Virus record (IMG/VR): IMGVR_UViG_3300027659_000141
Location: 1 to 30,584 of that record
DNA length: 30,584 nt
Direction: 5' to 3' (one strand)
Source of the DNA: a virus
Position 1 is the first letter of the stretch. Every line of letters begins with the position of its first letter. Under the pieces are notes generated by a model. The model was given only the letters and a program-made list of their open reading frames with translations, ran no database searches and was not told the DNA's origin. Both the position numbers and the translations under genes were made by a program. Positions 8,537 to 16,031 of this stretch are shown piece after piece.

Positions 8537-8725
8537 ATGAACTCAAGAATCATTTACCCAACAGACGATGGCGTAGCAGTCATCATTCCAGCCGTTGAGT
8601 GCGGTTTAACCATTGAGGAAATTGCCGCCAAGGATGTTCCTGCTGGTAAGCCATTCAAGATTGTGGATGTAGCTGACATTCCATCAGACAGAACATTTCG
8701 TAACGCATGGGAATATTCAGAATGA
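8537..8725 (+). CDS. Small fibre-associated protein, unknown
   Basis: A 62-residue soluble protein (RIIYPTDDGVAVIIPA, then FKIVDVADIPSDRTFRNAWE). The DDGVAVIIPA strand and the late R-x-F-R-x-A-W-E signature recur in small proteins placed after phage fibre genes, as I recall. Their function is unproven, but an assembly or chaperone role for the fibre is the usual guess. The stop overlaps the next start (ATGA), so the two small proteins are made together. Confidence 0.75.
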   Translation: MNSRIIYPTDDGVAVIIPAVECGLTIEEIAAKDVPAGKPFKIVDVADIPSDRTFRNAWEYSE

Positions 8726-8943
8726 TTACCATCAACATAACTAAAGCAAAGAACATAGCCCATGATGCTAGACGCACAGCACGATCTGCTGAGTTTGCGC
8801 CTTTGGATATTAAGGCAACGATTCCATCTGAAGCAATAGCGGCAGAAGCTGCTCGTCAAGTTGTGCGTGACAAATACGCCGCCATGCAAACGGCCATTGA
8901 TGCGGCAACTACCACTGACCAAATCAAGGTCACAATGCCATGA
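8722..8943 (+). CDS. Small helical fibre-cassette protein
   Basis: I start at the ATG that overlaps the previous stop, giving 73 residues (MITINITKAKNIAHDARR, then ARSAEFAPLD and AAEAARQVVRDKYAAMQTAI). An earlier ATG at 8707 would overlap more and lacks a ribosome-binding site. Proteins with this I-T-x-x-KA-x-x-IAHD-x-R-R opening and a terminal helical A-x-x-A-x-x-Q-x-x-R-D-x-Y segment are widespread next to fibre genes and resemble phage tail fibre assembly partners. No enzyme motif is present. It ends with an ATGA overlap into the next gene. Confidence 0.78.
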   Translation: MITINITKAKNIAHDARRTARSAEFAPLDIKATIPSEAIAAEAARQVVRDKYAAMQTAIDAATTTDQIKVTMP

Positions 8944-9137
8944 GTGACTCCATTGAAAAGGAGTTCGCCGTCCACCAAGCGATCTGCGATGAGAGATATA
9001 AATCTATCGAAGAAAAGTTGGAGAGTGGCAAGGGCAGGATGCAGAAGATTGAGATTCAGCTCTATATCGTCATTGCCGCCATCTTGTTTGGACCAGGCGT
9101 GGCCGCCGACATCGTGAAGAAACTATTGGGGATGTAA
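8940..9137 (+). CDS. Small membrane protein, holin or lysis-associated candidate
   Basis: A 65-residue protein with a charged helical N-terminal part (residues 1-38), one hydrophobic segment at about 41-60 (QLYIVIAAILFGPGVAADIV) and a short basic tail. The layout, a cytosolic coiled segment plus one transmembrane helix near the C-terminus, is seen in small phage membrane proteins near lysis genes. A single helix alone is thin evidence for a holin, and the later two-helix protein at 10174 is the better candidate. It opens the membrane cassette and overlaps the preceding gene by four bases. Confidence 0.6.
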   Translation: MSDSIEKEFAVHQAICDERYKSIEEKLESGKGRMQKIEIQLYIVIAAILFGPGVAADIVKKLLGM

Positions 9138-9141
9138 CGAT

Positions 9142-9828
9142 GTGGACCCCATCAGCCTCCTATTCGCTGCAAACGCCTGCGTGGCTGGTATTACAGAGCT
9201 TTGCTCAATGTACCGCGATGCCAAGACAAATTTTCTTGAAGTCAAAAGCACAGTTGAAGAAGTTATTGGGGACGCCAAGGCTGCTAAATCTTGGTGGCAA
9301 AAGCTGTTTGGTTCAGCGCCAGCCGCAAGCACAAAGCCTGTGGCAAAGAAGAGAGAAAAGTTTGTTGCCTACAACGAGACACAAGCGCTGGCCGACATCA
9401 TTAAGCAACTCAGTAAATTCTGGAGCCTGCAAGACCAGTTAACTGAATATCTGCGAGTTGAGGAAGAGAAGGCCAAGGTCTACGATCCCAGCGTCAGCAA
9501 CGCACAGATGATGGAAAGCGCGATGAATCGCGTGATGTGTAGGCAGCAGATGGAGGAACTCTCAACAACCATTAGGGAGATCATGGTGTACCAAACTCCT
9601 GGCCTTGCTGATCTGTATTCAAAGACCTATGAAATGCGAGAAGTCATCACGGAGGAACAGGAAAAAGCTAGACTAAAAGAGGAAGCAAAAAATAGGCAGG
9701 AGTTATGGCAACGCAGGGAAGAGGAAAGAAACTTCCAGCTAAAAGTAGCGTACCTAGTAGCGACTACTATATTCCTCCTGTACCTGTGGCTGTGGCTCCT
9801 GTTCGTGAATCGGTATGGGAAGACATAG
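9142..9828 (+). CDS. Tail-anchored coiled-coil protein, conserved unknown
   Basis: A 228-residue protein starting at GTG. An ATG two bases earlier is in another frame and gives only a shadow. Residues 1-25 (DPISLLFAANACVAGITELC) are amphipathic. A Lys/Ala linker follows, then a long charged coiled coil to about 195. A hydrophobic segment near the end (VAYLVATTIFLLYLWLWLLF) suggests a C-terminal membrane anchor. I recall proteins with the same opening and an IREIMVYQTPGL-type centre in T7-like and pelagic phages, always followed by the same small membrane proteins. No function is known. Its last 124 bases also encode the start of the next gene. Confidence 0.75.
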   Translation: MDPISLLFAANACVAGITELCSMYRDAKTNFLEVKSTVEEVIGDAKAAKSWWQKLFGSAPAASTKPVAKKREKFVAYNETQALADIIKQLSKFWSLQDQLTEYLRVEEEKAKVYDPSVSNAQMMESAMNRVMCRQQMEELSTTIREIMVYQTPGLADLYSKTYEMREVITEEQEKARLKEEAKNRQELWQRREEERNFQLKVAYLVATTIFLLYLWLWLLFVNRYGKT

Positions 9829-9995
9829 TGGGCTGGATCGCGGCTGTAATTCTCGTAGGGCTGATGATCCCGATGGCAGCCATTTTGTATATGGATATCT
9901 TGCAAGTAAAGAATGATGTCAAGCAACAGCTTGAAAAAGTCGAAAAGTTAAGGCGGCAGATTGAGGCTCAACAGCGAAAGGATAAGGACAAATGA
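9705..9995 (+). CDS. Membrane/coiled-coil protein overlapping upstream gene
   Basis: A 96-residue protein in a different frame from the upstream gene. An AGGAG sits just two bases before the ATG, closer than ideal. It has a basic/Pro-rich N-terminal part, one transmembrane segment at about 43-65 (WIAAVILVGLMIPMAAILYM), and a coiled coil (VKNDVKQQLEKVEKLRRQIE). The C-terminal half, outside the overlap, shows clear protein-like periodicity, so the gene is real. The start within the overlap is less sure, but no other plausible start precedes the membrane segment. It overlaps the next gene by four bases. Confidence 0.7.
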   Translation: MATQGRGKKLPAKSSVPSSDYYIPPVPVAVAPVRESVWEDIVGWIAAVILVGLMIPMAAILYMDILQVKNDVKQQLEKVEKLRRQIEAQQRKDKDK

Positions 9996-10174
9996 ACGTG
10001 TATGAGATTTGGATTCTGTCGGTCTTGCTGGTGGTGCTGACTGGCTGCGATGATCGCTACCGCTACCCATGCCAAGATCCATTGAATTGGCAAAATGCCG
10101 AATGCAAGCCACCAATTTGTACAGCGTCAGGCACTTGTCCTGAGATGCTAGTTAAAACCGAGGAGAAGAAGTAA
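9992..10174 (+). CDS. Small lipoprotein with inner-membrane retention signal
   Basis: A 60-residue protein with a short hydrophobic signal and a lipobox: IWILSVLLVVLTGC, with Cys19 as the lipidated residue. The next residue is Asp (Asp20-Asp21), the classic +2 Asp signal that keeps lipoproteins in the inner membrane of enterobacteria. The mature part contains four more Cys (PCQDP, AECKPP, ICTASG, TCPEM), suggesting two disulfides in the periplasm. I recall the same DRYRYPCQDP core in other phages in this same cassette. Function is unknown; it might act with the holin or exclude superinfecting phage. Confidence 0.78.
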   Translation: MNVYEIWILSVLLVVLTGCDDRYRYPCQDPLNWQNAECKPPICTASGTCPEMLVKTEEKK

Positions 10175-10494
10175 TGGCAACCATTGGATATAAACCTAGT
10201 AACCGGCTGAGTGCTGACGAGATTGAAGTCAGAGTATGGGCATTCGTTATCGTGGTCTTGGTGAGCATTCTGCTGGCCTCCATGGGTATGTTTCTCTACT
10301 CAGTATCATTCGTTCAACAACCAATGAACGGCCAAATGGCGGCCATAGACCGCGTATATACCCAACAGATATCGACCATTATGGTCTTCATCACTGGGGT
10401 ACTTGGTGGTGTAGCTGGACGCTCTGGTGTCAAAGCAATTGCCAACGCAAGCGCCAAGGCAGAGGCCAACGACAATGAGCCACCAGCACCATGA
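10174..10494 (+). CDS. Holin-like protein with two membrane segments
   Basis: A 106-residue protein with two hydrophobic segments at about residues 21-45 and 65-82, a short loop with QQPMNGQMAAIDR, and a polar Ala/Lys/Asn C-terminal tail. The VWAFVIVVLVSILL and FLYSVSFVQQPM parts match a small membrane family repeatedly located beside the lipoprotein and lysis genes in podovirus-like phages. Two-helix topology, small size and charged tail fit a class II holin that would release or activate the endolysin. The start shares a base with the preceding stop (TAATG). Holin activity is inferred from topology and location, not shown. Confidence 0.65.
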   Translation: MATIGYKPSNRLSADEIEVRVWAFVIVVLVSILLASMGMFLYSVSFVQQPMNGQMAAIDRVYTQQISTIMVFITGVLGGVAGRSGVKAIANASAKAEANDNEPPAP

Positions 10495-10964
10495 GTCTGT
10501 TTAACCCTTGGGTGATCCTCGGCATACTGATGGCGGTACTGTCATCATTTGGCGGTGGATACTTCAAGGGTGAGCATGACGAGTACACGCGACAGCAAGT
10601 CGAGATTGCTGCGCTGAACGCCAAGGCGAGGGAGACTGAGCAGGCAATGGCGCAAGTGGTACAGAGTTATGGTCAGACATTACGAAAGGCGAACAATGTT
10701 GCAAAGGCTAAAGAAGACAAGCTACGCGCTGATATTGCTACTGGCGAGCGCAGGCTGTTCATTCCTGTCAAAGCCCCCGAGTGCGCCGTATCAGCCACCA
10801 GTGATACCGCCACTGCCAGCGGAGATAACAGCGGAACAGCATCAGCCGAACTTGACCGAAAGACTGCTGACGATCTTGTCGCCATCGCAGCCGAGGGAGA
10901 CACCGCCATCCGCAAGCTCAACGCCTGCATCCAAACCTACGAAACCATGAGGACTACAAAATGA
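10491..10964 (+). CDS. Rz-like inner-membrane spanin
   Basis: A 157-residue protein with an N-terminal anchor (residues 6-24, PWVILGILMAVLSSFGGGYF), a charged coiled coil (about 26-85), two periplasmic Cys (Cys98 in APECAVS and Cys148 in NACIQTYE) and a C-terminal C-I-x-x-Y-E segment typical of Rz. The i-spanin spans the periplasm and joins the outer-membrane Rz1 to fuse the two membranes in the last step of lysis. A second frame inside this gene encodes a lipoprotein that fits Rz1, which strongly supports the call. It overlaps both neighbouring genes by four bases. Confidence 0.9.
   Translation: MSLFNPWVILGILMAVLSSFGGGYFKGEHDEYTRQQVEIAALNAKARETEQAMAQVVQSYGQTLRKANNVAKAKEDKLRADIATGERRLFIPVKAPECAVSATSDTATASGDNSGTASAELDRKTADDLVAIAAEGDTAIRKLNACIQTYETMRTTK
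10696..10950 (+). CDS. Rz1-like outer-membrane spanin lipoprotein, nested in Rz
   Basis: An 84-residue frame wholly contained in the Rz gene, shifted by one base. I start at the ATG at 10696 because it puts a short basic N-terminus (MLQRLKKTSY) directly before a signal core; a longer in-frame start at 10669 gives an unlikely 30-residue signal. The lipobox is LLASAGC (Cys21) followed by Ser, compatible with outer-membrane sorting. The mature part is Pro-rich (SKPPSAPYQPPVIPPLP), the hallmark of Rz1. It pairs with Rz to disrupt the outer membrane. Confidence 0.85.
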   Translation: MLQRLKKTSYALILLLASAGCSFLSKPPSAPYQPPVIPPLPAEITAEQHQPNLTERLLTILSPSQPRETPPSASSTPASKPTKP

Positions 10965-11389
10965 ACTTATCACCAAGTTTTACTTTAGAAGAGTTGACGC
11001 ATACCGATCACCGCGAGTTTGACAATACGCCAAATGAAGATGAATTAGCCAACCTGTATCGTTTGGCTGAATTTTTAGAGGGCGTAAAGAAAGTGCTTGG
11101 CGGTAAACCGATCATTGTCAATAGTGCATTTAGGTGTGCCGAGGTAAACAAGGCAGTGGGTTCAAGCGACAAATCACAGCATCGCCGTGGTTGCGCTGCC
11201 GATATACGAGTGCCAGGCATGACGCCAGATGAAGTAGTCAGAGCAATCATTGGCTCTGATTTGGAATACGACCAAGTCATCCGCGAATTTGATCGCTGGA
11301 CTCATGTCAGTATTCCAAATACTGAGGATGCCGATCCTCGCGCCATGGCGCTGATAATTGACAAAACAGGCACAAGAGCGTTTGCATAA
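10961..11389 (+). CDS. Endolysin, zinc D-Ala/L-Ala-D-Glu peptidase (M15 type)
   Basis: A 142-residue protein with the M15_3 peptidase arrangement: an early FTLEELTHTD segment, a hydrophobic strand with NSAFRC, then zinc ligands in SQHRRGCAAD (His74, Asp81) and a third in WTHVS (His115), with Glu109 or Asp111 a candidate acid. It should cleave peptide stems of peptidoglycan. No signal peptide or cell-wall-binding domain is visible, as for the single-domain endolysins of phages of Gram-negative hosts, so access needs the holin. It follows Rz/Rz1 with a four-base overlap and precedes a tail gene with a one-base overlap. Confidence 0.9.
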   Translation: MNLSPSFTLEELTHTDHREFDNTPNEDELANLYRLAEFLEGVKKVLGGKPIIVNSAFRCAEVNKAVGSSDKSQHRRGCAADIRVPGMTPDEVVRAIIGSDLEYDQVIREFDRWTHVSIPNTEDADPRAMALIIDKTGTRAFA

Positions 11390-12054
11390 TGGCACTAAAC
11401 CTTGGTCAGCAGATAACGACACCAGCGCAGCCAAACCTTGGCTCGCCTGCGCCTGCCTATGACCAAGGATTTTTCGGTACTTCATTTGGCGGCTTGAATG
11501 TCTACTTCTCCAAGCTGACGGCTATCTTTGCAACGATCCTCGGACCGCGTGGTGGTAAGTACATCAACAACCCATATGGCGCGTTTCAAGACGGCACAGA
11601 TCAAGTGGCTGCCAATACGACAACGGCTTATGCCATCACCTTTGACACTACCGACTTCAGCAATGGTGTCACCTTGTCGAATTCGTCAAGACTCAATGTG
11701 TCTCAGGCTGGCATCTACAACATCCAATTCAGCATCCAGTTGACCAATTCCACCAATGCATCTCAAGATGTGGATGTGTGGTTTCGTAAAAACGGCACAA
11801 ACATTGACAAGTCAAACAGCAGATTTGGCTTTGCGCCAAGGAAAGGTGTCGGCGACCCATATCACATTGTTGCCGCGCTTAACTTCTTTGTCAGTTTGGC
11901 GGCCAATGATTATGTGGAGATTATGTGGCGGCCAACAGATGTTGGTGTCAGTATTGAACACTATGCAGCCAGCAGCTCACCGACTAGGCCAGTAGTGCCA
12001 TCAGTCATTGCCACACTTTCTTTTGTGTCCAATTTGTCTACAGAAACCGCATAA
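11389..12054 (+). CDS. C1q/TNF-like tail or fibre protein
   Basis: A 221-residue protein. The Pro/Ala/Gly-rich N-terminal part, with DQGFFGTSFGGLN near 27-40, could attach to the virion. From about 75 to 215 there is a jelly-roll of the C1q/TNF type: QAGIYNIQFSIQLTN, then DVDVWFRKNGTNID, then DYVEIMWRP and a final VIATLSFVS strand. This fold usually trimerises and binds ligands and is common in virion proteins of marine and freshwater phages. Its exact place (tail tip or collar) is not clear. It sits between the endolysin and the nozzle gene. Confidence 0.75.
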   Translation: MALNLGQQITTPAQPNLGSPAPAYDQGFFGTSFGGLNVYFSKLTAIFATILGPRGGKYINNPYGAFQDGTDQVAANTTTAYAITFDTTDFSNGVTLSNSSRLNVSQAGIYNIQFSIQLTNSTNASQDVDVWFRKNGTNIDKSNSRFGFAPRKGVGDPYHIVAALNFFVSLAANDYVEIMWRPTDVGVSIEHYAASSSPTRPVVPSVIATLSFVSNLSTETA

Positions 12055-12061
12055 TTGACCT

Positions 12062-13543
12062 ATGGCACTCATTCCTCTAAAGATTCCACCAGGTGTGTAC
12101 CGGAACGGCACTGAATACCAGTCTGCTGGCCGATGGTTTGACGCCAACTTGGTACGTTGGTTTGAGAACACACTCAGACCCATTGGCGGCTGGCGCAAGC
12201 GCTCCAGCAGTCAGATGACAGGATCGTGTCGAGCTTTAATTACTTGGCGGGATAACAGCGGAGATCGATGGATCGCTGCTGGCACACACTCCAAGCTCTA
12301 CGCCATGAATGAGGCAGGCACGCTCAAGGACATCACGCCAACAAGTTTCACAGCAGGCACAGCTAGTGCCGCCATCAATACTGGCTATGGGGCAAACTTC
12401 TATGGATATTATGCGTATGGCGTAGCGCGTCCTGATACTGGAACAACGACACCAGCAACGACTTGGAGCTTGGACACTTGGGGCGAATACTTGATTGGAT
12501 GCTCTAATGCTGATGGCAAACTCTACGAGTGGCAGTTGGGATTTACAACGCCAACGCTGGCTGCGGCCATCACCAACGCGCCAACAGGATGTCAGGCTTT
12601 AATGTCCACCGCCGAGCGATTTATCTTTGCCTTGGGTGCGTCTAGCAACCCTAGATTGGTGAAGTGGTGTGACCAAGAAAACGATACTGTATGGACGGCA
12701 GCCGCCACAAATCAGGCGGGTGACTTTGAGTTGCAGACAGTTGGCTCATTGAAAGCAGGCAAAAGGGTGCGCGGCATCAATTTGCTGTTTACAGATGTTG
12801 ATGTGCATACCGCCAGCTATGTCGGACTGCCATACGTCTATGCTTTTGAAAAGGCTGGATCAGGTTGCGGATTGATTTCATCTCAGGCTGTAGCGGCCAT
12901 CGACACTGCCGCGATGTGGATGTCTACATCAGGCTTTTGGTTATTTGACGGCTATGTCAAGCCTTTGCCTTGCGATGTCTCTGATTATGTGTTTCAGAAC
13001 ATGAACTACAACCAAGTCAGCAAGGTGTACGCCGTACACAATAGCAAGTATGGCGAGATATGGTGGTTTTACCCATCCAGCGCCAGCAACGAAGTTGACT
13101 CCTATGTCATCTACAACTACCGCGAATCGCACTGGAATATAGGCTTACTATCTCGCACAGCAGGCACTGACCGAGGTGTGTACTTGAATCCTCTGATGGT
13201 GTCATCTGACGGCTACATTTATGAGCATGAGGTTGGCTTTGACTATGACTCAGGCTCTGTCTATGCCGAGTCAGGACCATACGAGATTGGCGTTGGCGAA
13301 AACATCATGTCGGTGCGTCAGGTGATCCCCGATGAGCAAACGCTTGGCGAGGTACAGATCAGCTTCAAGTCGCGGATGTACCCGACATCAACAGAAACAA
13401 GTCATGGTCCATATCCAGCGGCGCAGCCAACCGATGTGCGGTTTGCTGGTCGTCAGGTAAAAGTCAAGTACACAGGCGCAGTTTTGGAAGATTGGCGCGT
13501 TGGCGTGAATCGATTTGATGTCGTGGCGATGGGTAAGCGTTGA
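12062..13543 (+). CDS. Tail nozzle / P22 gp10-like packaged-DNA stabilisation protein
   Basis: A 493-residue, mainly beta protein starting with PLKIPPGVYRNGTEYQSAGR and WFDANLVRWFENTLRPIGGW, a signature I associate with P22 gp10-type tail hub and DNA-stabilisation proteins. Several Trp/Gly-rich blade-like repeats follow (TWGEYLIGCSNADGKLYEWQ, FIFALGASSNPRLVKWCDQ, WMSTSGFWLFDGYVK), consistent with a beta-propeller nozzle below the adaptor. In a short-tailed virion it closes the channel after packaging and provides the site for fibres. The size is close to P22 gp10 (about 470 residues). Weak ribosome-binding site. Confidence 0.75.
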   Translation: MALIPLKIPPGVYRNGTEYQSAGRWFDANLVRWFENTLRPIGGWRKRSSSQMTGSCRALITWRDNSGDRWIAAGTHSKLYAMNEAGTLKDITPTSFTAGTASAAINTGYGANFYGYYAYGVARPDTGTTTPATTWSLDTWGEYLIGCSNADGKLYEWQLGFTTPTLAAAITNAPTGCQALMSTAERFIFALGASSNPRLVKWCDQENDTVWTAAATNQAGDFELQTVGSLKAGKRVRGINLLFTDVDVHTASYVGLPYVYAFEKAGSGCGLISSQAVAAIDTAAMWMSTSGFWLFDGYVKPLPCDVSDYVFQNMNYNQVSKVYAVHNSKYGEIWWFYPSSASNEVDSYVIYNYRESHWNIGLLSRTAGTDRGVYLNPLMVSSDGYIYEHEVGFDYDSGSVYAESGPYEIGVGENIMSVRQVIPDEQTLGEVQISFKSRMYPTSTETSHGPYPAAQPTDVRFAGRQVKVKYTGAVLEDWRVGVNRFDVVAMGKR

Positions 13544-13908
13544 CAGACGAAGAGGATTTGCAGAGACTGCGCCATCACGTTGAGGCGGCACTAGAATACT
13601 CTGGTGGAACTCATGGAATTGAGGACATTGCAGAGGGACTCAAAAAAGGCAGATTTCAACTGTGGCCTGCTGATAACTCTGTGATAGTGACTGAGATCAT
13701 TGTCTACCCGCGACTCAAGAATTTGCATTTCTTTCTTGCTGGCGGCGACCTAGATGAACTCCGATTGATGCAACCTTTGGTGGAATCATGGGGTGAGAGT
13801 ATGGGTTGCACGCGAGTGTCTTTGGCTGGCCGTAAGGGTTGGGAAAAGACATTCTTAAAGGACAGGGGTTACAAGCCAAAGTGGTTTGTACTTAGCAAGG
13901 ACTTGTAA
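13540..13908 (+). CDS. GNAT-like small protein, TTG start
   Basis: A 122-residue protein starting at TTG, which overlaps the stop of the nozzle gene by four bases; no ATG fits the beginning of the conserved part. After a helical opening (LQRLRHHVEAALEYSG), a mixed alpha/beta core with GRFQLWPADNSVIVTEI, then LVESWGESMGCTRVSLAGR, KGWEKTFLKDRGYKP resembles the core of GNAT acetyltransferases, including the G-R-x-G-W and late R-G-Y signature. The canonical acetyl-CoA R/Q-x-x-G-x-G/A loop is not obvious, so it may be a structural relative. In similar phages it sits between nozzle and ejection genes. Confidence 0.6.
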   Translation: MTDEEDLQRLRHHVEAALEYSGGTHGIEDIAEGLKKGRFQLWPADNSVIVTEIIVYPRLKNLHFFLAGGDLDELRLMQPLVESWGESMGCTRVSLAGRKGWEKTFLKDRGYKPKWFVLSKDL

Positions 13909-14946
13909 ATGGCATATGAAGATTTGATTGCGGGTAAGGGATGGACAAATCTGCCGCCACCTCAATTTGGTGGTGGTCTTCTTGACGCGTCACCAGTAAA
14001 CCGCTATCAGCAGATCATGTCTCAGATGCAACAGACTGAGCAAGTGCCGTCAGGATTGCTTGACGCTACTGGTGGATATAAACCTGAGATTTACAACATC
14101 ACGCCAGCTCAGAATCAGGCAGTTAATAAATTTAACGCTGAATTAACTAAATTTGGTGGTGGTGGTAACGCTGGCGTTGCTGCACAGCAATCGGCAGCAC
14201 AAGCGGCATTTGCTCAGATGACGCCAGGCGAAAAAGCCGCCATTGATGCCATGACAGTGCCAAATCTTGTCAACTTGATGATGCCATTGCCCATAAAAGT
14301 TTTAATGAATGTGCTTGGCATTGATGGGCCTGGCACTACCTCAAGCGGCGGTGTCAGCTCCACCAGCGGAAGTCCAATGTCAGGAATTGCAAGCAAGGGT
14401 ACTGTTGGTCAAGTTGCCAATGCCACTACTACGGCACAGAATGCGGCAAACGCTGCTGCGGCGGCTGGCGTTGGAGGTACTAGCTCGTCACCTGGCTCTG
14501 TAGGCGGTGGATTGGCTGGCATGGGAAGTGGCGCGGCAGGAGTTGCCGCTACAGCAACCGCAACCACAGCAGGATCCGCAACTGGCGGCGCTGGCGGCGG
14601 TGGAGGCGGCGGTGGTTGCTGTTTCATCATGCTTGAGGCTCGCTATGGTGACGGCACTATGGACAGGGTTGTGCGCCGTTATCGTGATGAAAAAGTCACC
14701 GAAAGAAACAAGCGCGGCTATTACAAACTGGCTGAAGTCTTTATCCCACTGATGCGTAAATCAAAGTTATTTAGTTTCTTTGTGGTTAAGACATTCGCTG
14801 ATCCAGCGGTGTGCTACGCCAAGTGGTATTACGGCGAAAATAAATGGGGTTGGATATTCAAGCCACTTGAAAAGTTTTGGATGTCATTGTTTGACACATT
14901 GGGAACAGATACAAAATTCATTCGTGAAAATGGCGAAACAGTTTAA
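13909..14946 (+). CDS. Virion protein with Gly-rich linker and CFI-box-like C-terminal domain
   Basis: A 345-residue protein in three parts: an N-terminal region (1-140) with Pro/Gly and LLDA repeats, a low-complexity Ala/Gly/Ser/Thr linker (about 140-236) ending in eight Gly, and a compact C-terminal domain from Cys237-Cys238 to about 340. That domain has CCFIMLEARYGDGTMDRVV, RRYRDEKVTERNKRGYYKL, which resembles the CFIATAAYG box of bacterial proteins that also end in R-R-F-R-D-E and Y-Y segments. I recall near-identical C-terminal domains in other podovirus-like genomes. Its function is not known; a virion or ejected role is likely from position. Confidence 0.7.
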   Translation: MAYEDLIAGKGWTNLPPPQFGGGLLDASPVNRYQQIMSQMQQTEQVPSGLLDATGGYKPEIYNITPAQNQAVNKFNAELTKFGGGGNAGVAAQQSAAQAAFAQMTPGEKAAIDAMTVPNLVNLMMPLPIKVLMNVLGIDGPGTTSSGGVSSTSGSPMSGIASKGTVGQVANATTTAQNAANAAAAAGVGGTSSSPGSVGGGLAGMGSGAAGVAATATATTAGSATGGAGGGGGGGGCCFIMLEARYGDGTMDRVVRRYRDEKVTERNKRGYYKLAEVFIPLMRKSKLFSFFVVKTFADPAVCYAKWYYGENKWGWIFKPLEKFWMSLFDTLGTDTKFIRENGETV

Positions 14947-14956
14947 GGGGTAAGAA

Positions 14957-15703
14957 ATGAGCAAAGACAGCGGCGGCAGCCAAACAGCAACAACAAGCAT
15001 TGATCCACAGATCAAAGAGCAGTACCTCAGAAATCTTGAGCAGGCAAAGAGCGTTGCTAGCGGCCTTGGAGTTCAGCAGTTTGCTGAATTTAATCCTCTG
15101 TATCAGCAGGGTGAAGAGCAACTTGTCAATCTTGGACTCAAGCCATTCACTGGTGCTGACATTCAAGAATTCATGAATCCCTATGAGCAGCAAGTCATCC
15201 AAGGCACATTGGGCGACATTGAGCAGTCACGCCAAATGGCTGCACTTCAAAATGCACAGCAGGCAGCAGCGGCAAAAGCGTTTGGTGGCTCACGCTACGG
15301 CGTACAGCAGTCGCTGACAGATCAGGCGGCATTGCAGCAGGCCGCCAAGACAGCGGCGCAGATGCGTCAAGCTGGCTATGCAACGGCCACACAAACTGCA
15401 ATGAATGCTCGCAACTTAGGATTGCAAGGGGCGCAGACAGTCATGGGTGCTGGCAGTGCTAGACAGCAGCTTGAGCAGGCAAGACTTGATGCAGCTCGCA
15501 ATATTGGCTTGCAAAAACTTGGCGTTGTTCAAAGCGCATTGAGTGGTCAGCCTGCCAATGTTGGCGGTACGACAAGTCAGCCAACATATCGAAACACAGG
15601 AGCTGGCGCTTTGGGTGGTGCGGCTGCCACTTACGCTCTTGGCTTTACAAATCCATACGCATTAGCTGGTGGCGCTTTGCTTGGTAGCGGAATACTCGGA
15701 TGA
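14957..15703 (+). CDS. Internal virion / DNA ejection protein (first)
   Basis: A 248-residue Ala/Gln-rich helical protein. The AKAFGGSRYGVQQSLTDQAAL motif at about 106-130 recurs in many podovirus ejection proteins (P22 gp7 or T7 gp14-like in role). A Gly/Ala-rich C-terminus (GALGGAAATYALGFTNPYALAGGALLG) is hydrophobic and could insert in the host membrane during DNA entry. The gene precedes two larger helical proteins, the usual trio of small, medium and large ejection proteins. The stop overlaps the next start (ATGA). Confidence 0.75.
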   Translation: MSKDSGGSQTATTSIDPQIKEQYLRNLEQAKSVASGLGVQQFAEFNPLYQQGEEQLVNLGLKPFTGADIQEFMNPYEQQVIQGTLGDIEQSRQMAALQNAQQAAAAKAFGGSRYGVQQSLTDQAALQQAAKTAAQMRQAGYATATQTAMNARNLGLQGAQTVMGAGSARQQLEQARLDAARNIGLQKLGVVQSALSGQPANVGGTTSQPTYRNTGAGALGGAAATYALGFTNPYALAGGALLGSGILG

Positions 15704-16023
15704 ACTACATAGACTACTTACTCAAACGCAATCAGGCAGGGCAGCCTAGCTTGCGTATGCCATCGCCTGATTATGGTGATGGACAAGGTATGCGTATGCC
15801 GTCCCCAGTTAATGTTGATGGTATTGGCATCAAGCCACCAGCGTCATTTGGTAATGTCTCAAGCGCATCAACGCCACAAATGAATCCAATGATGGCTATG
15901 TCTTTACTTCAGCAGGCACAGCCAAAGTCGCAAGAGATGCCAACAATGAACATTCCTGCTGGAAGTAATCTAAGCTATGAACAATTGTTGAAGATGTATG
16001 GTATTCAAGGATTACTTGGTTGA
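15700..16023 (+). CDS. Small Met/Pro-rich protein in ejection module
   Basis: A 107-residue low-complexity protein with two copies of an MRMPSP-like unit (LRMPSPDYGDG and MRMPSPVNVDG) and many Met, Pro, Gln and Ser. The terminal helix (SYEQLLKMYGIQGLLG) is the only part that looks ordered. The start overlaps the preceding stop, so it is probably co-translated. It may be an assembly factor or minor virion component of the ejection complex. I do not recognise a family. Confidence 0.65.
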   Translation: MNYIDYLLKRNQAGQPSLRMPSPDYGDGQGMRMPSPVNVDGIGIKPPASFGNVSSASTPQMNPMMAMSLLQQAQPKSQEMPTMNIPAGSNLSYEQLLKMYGIQGLLG

Positions 16024-16031
16024 GGTAAACA

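Noticed and set aside
10669-10695. Longer start of the nested Rz1 at 10669
   Set aside because: It would place extra charged residues before the signal sequence; the ATG at 10696 gives a normal lipoprotein signal.
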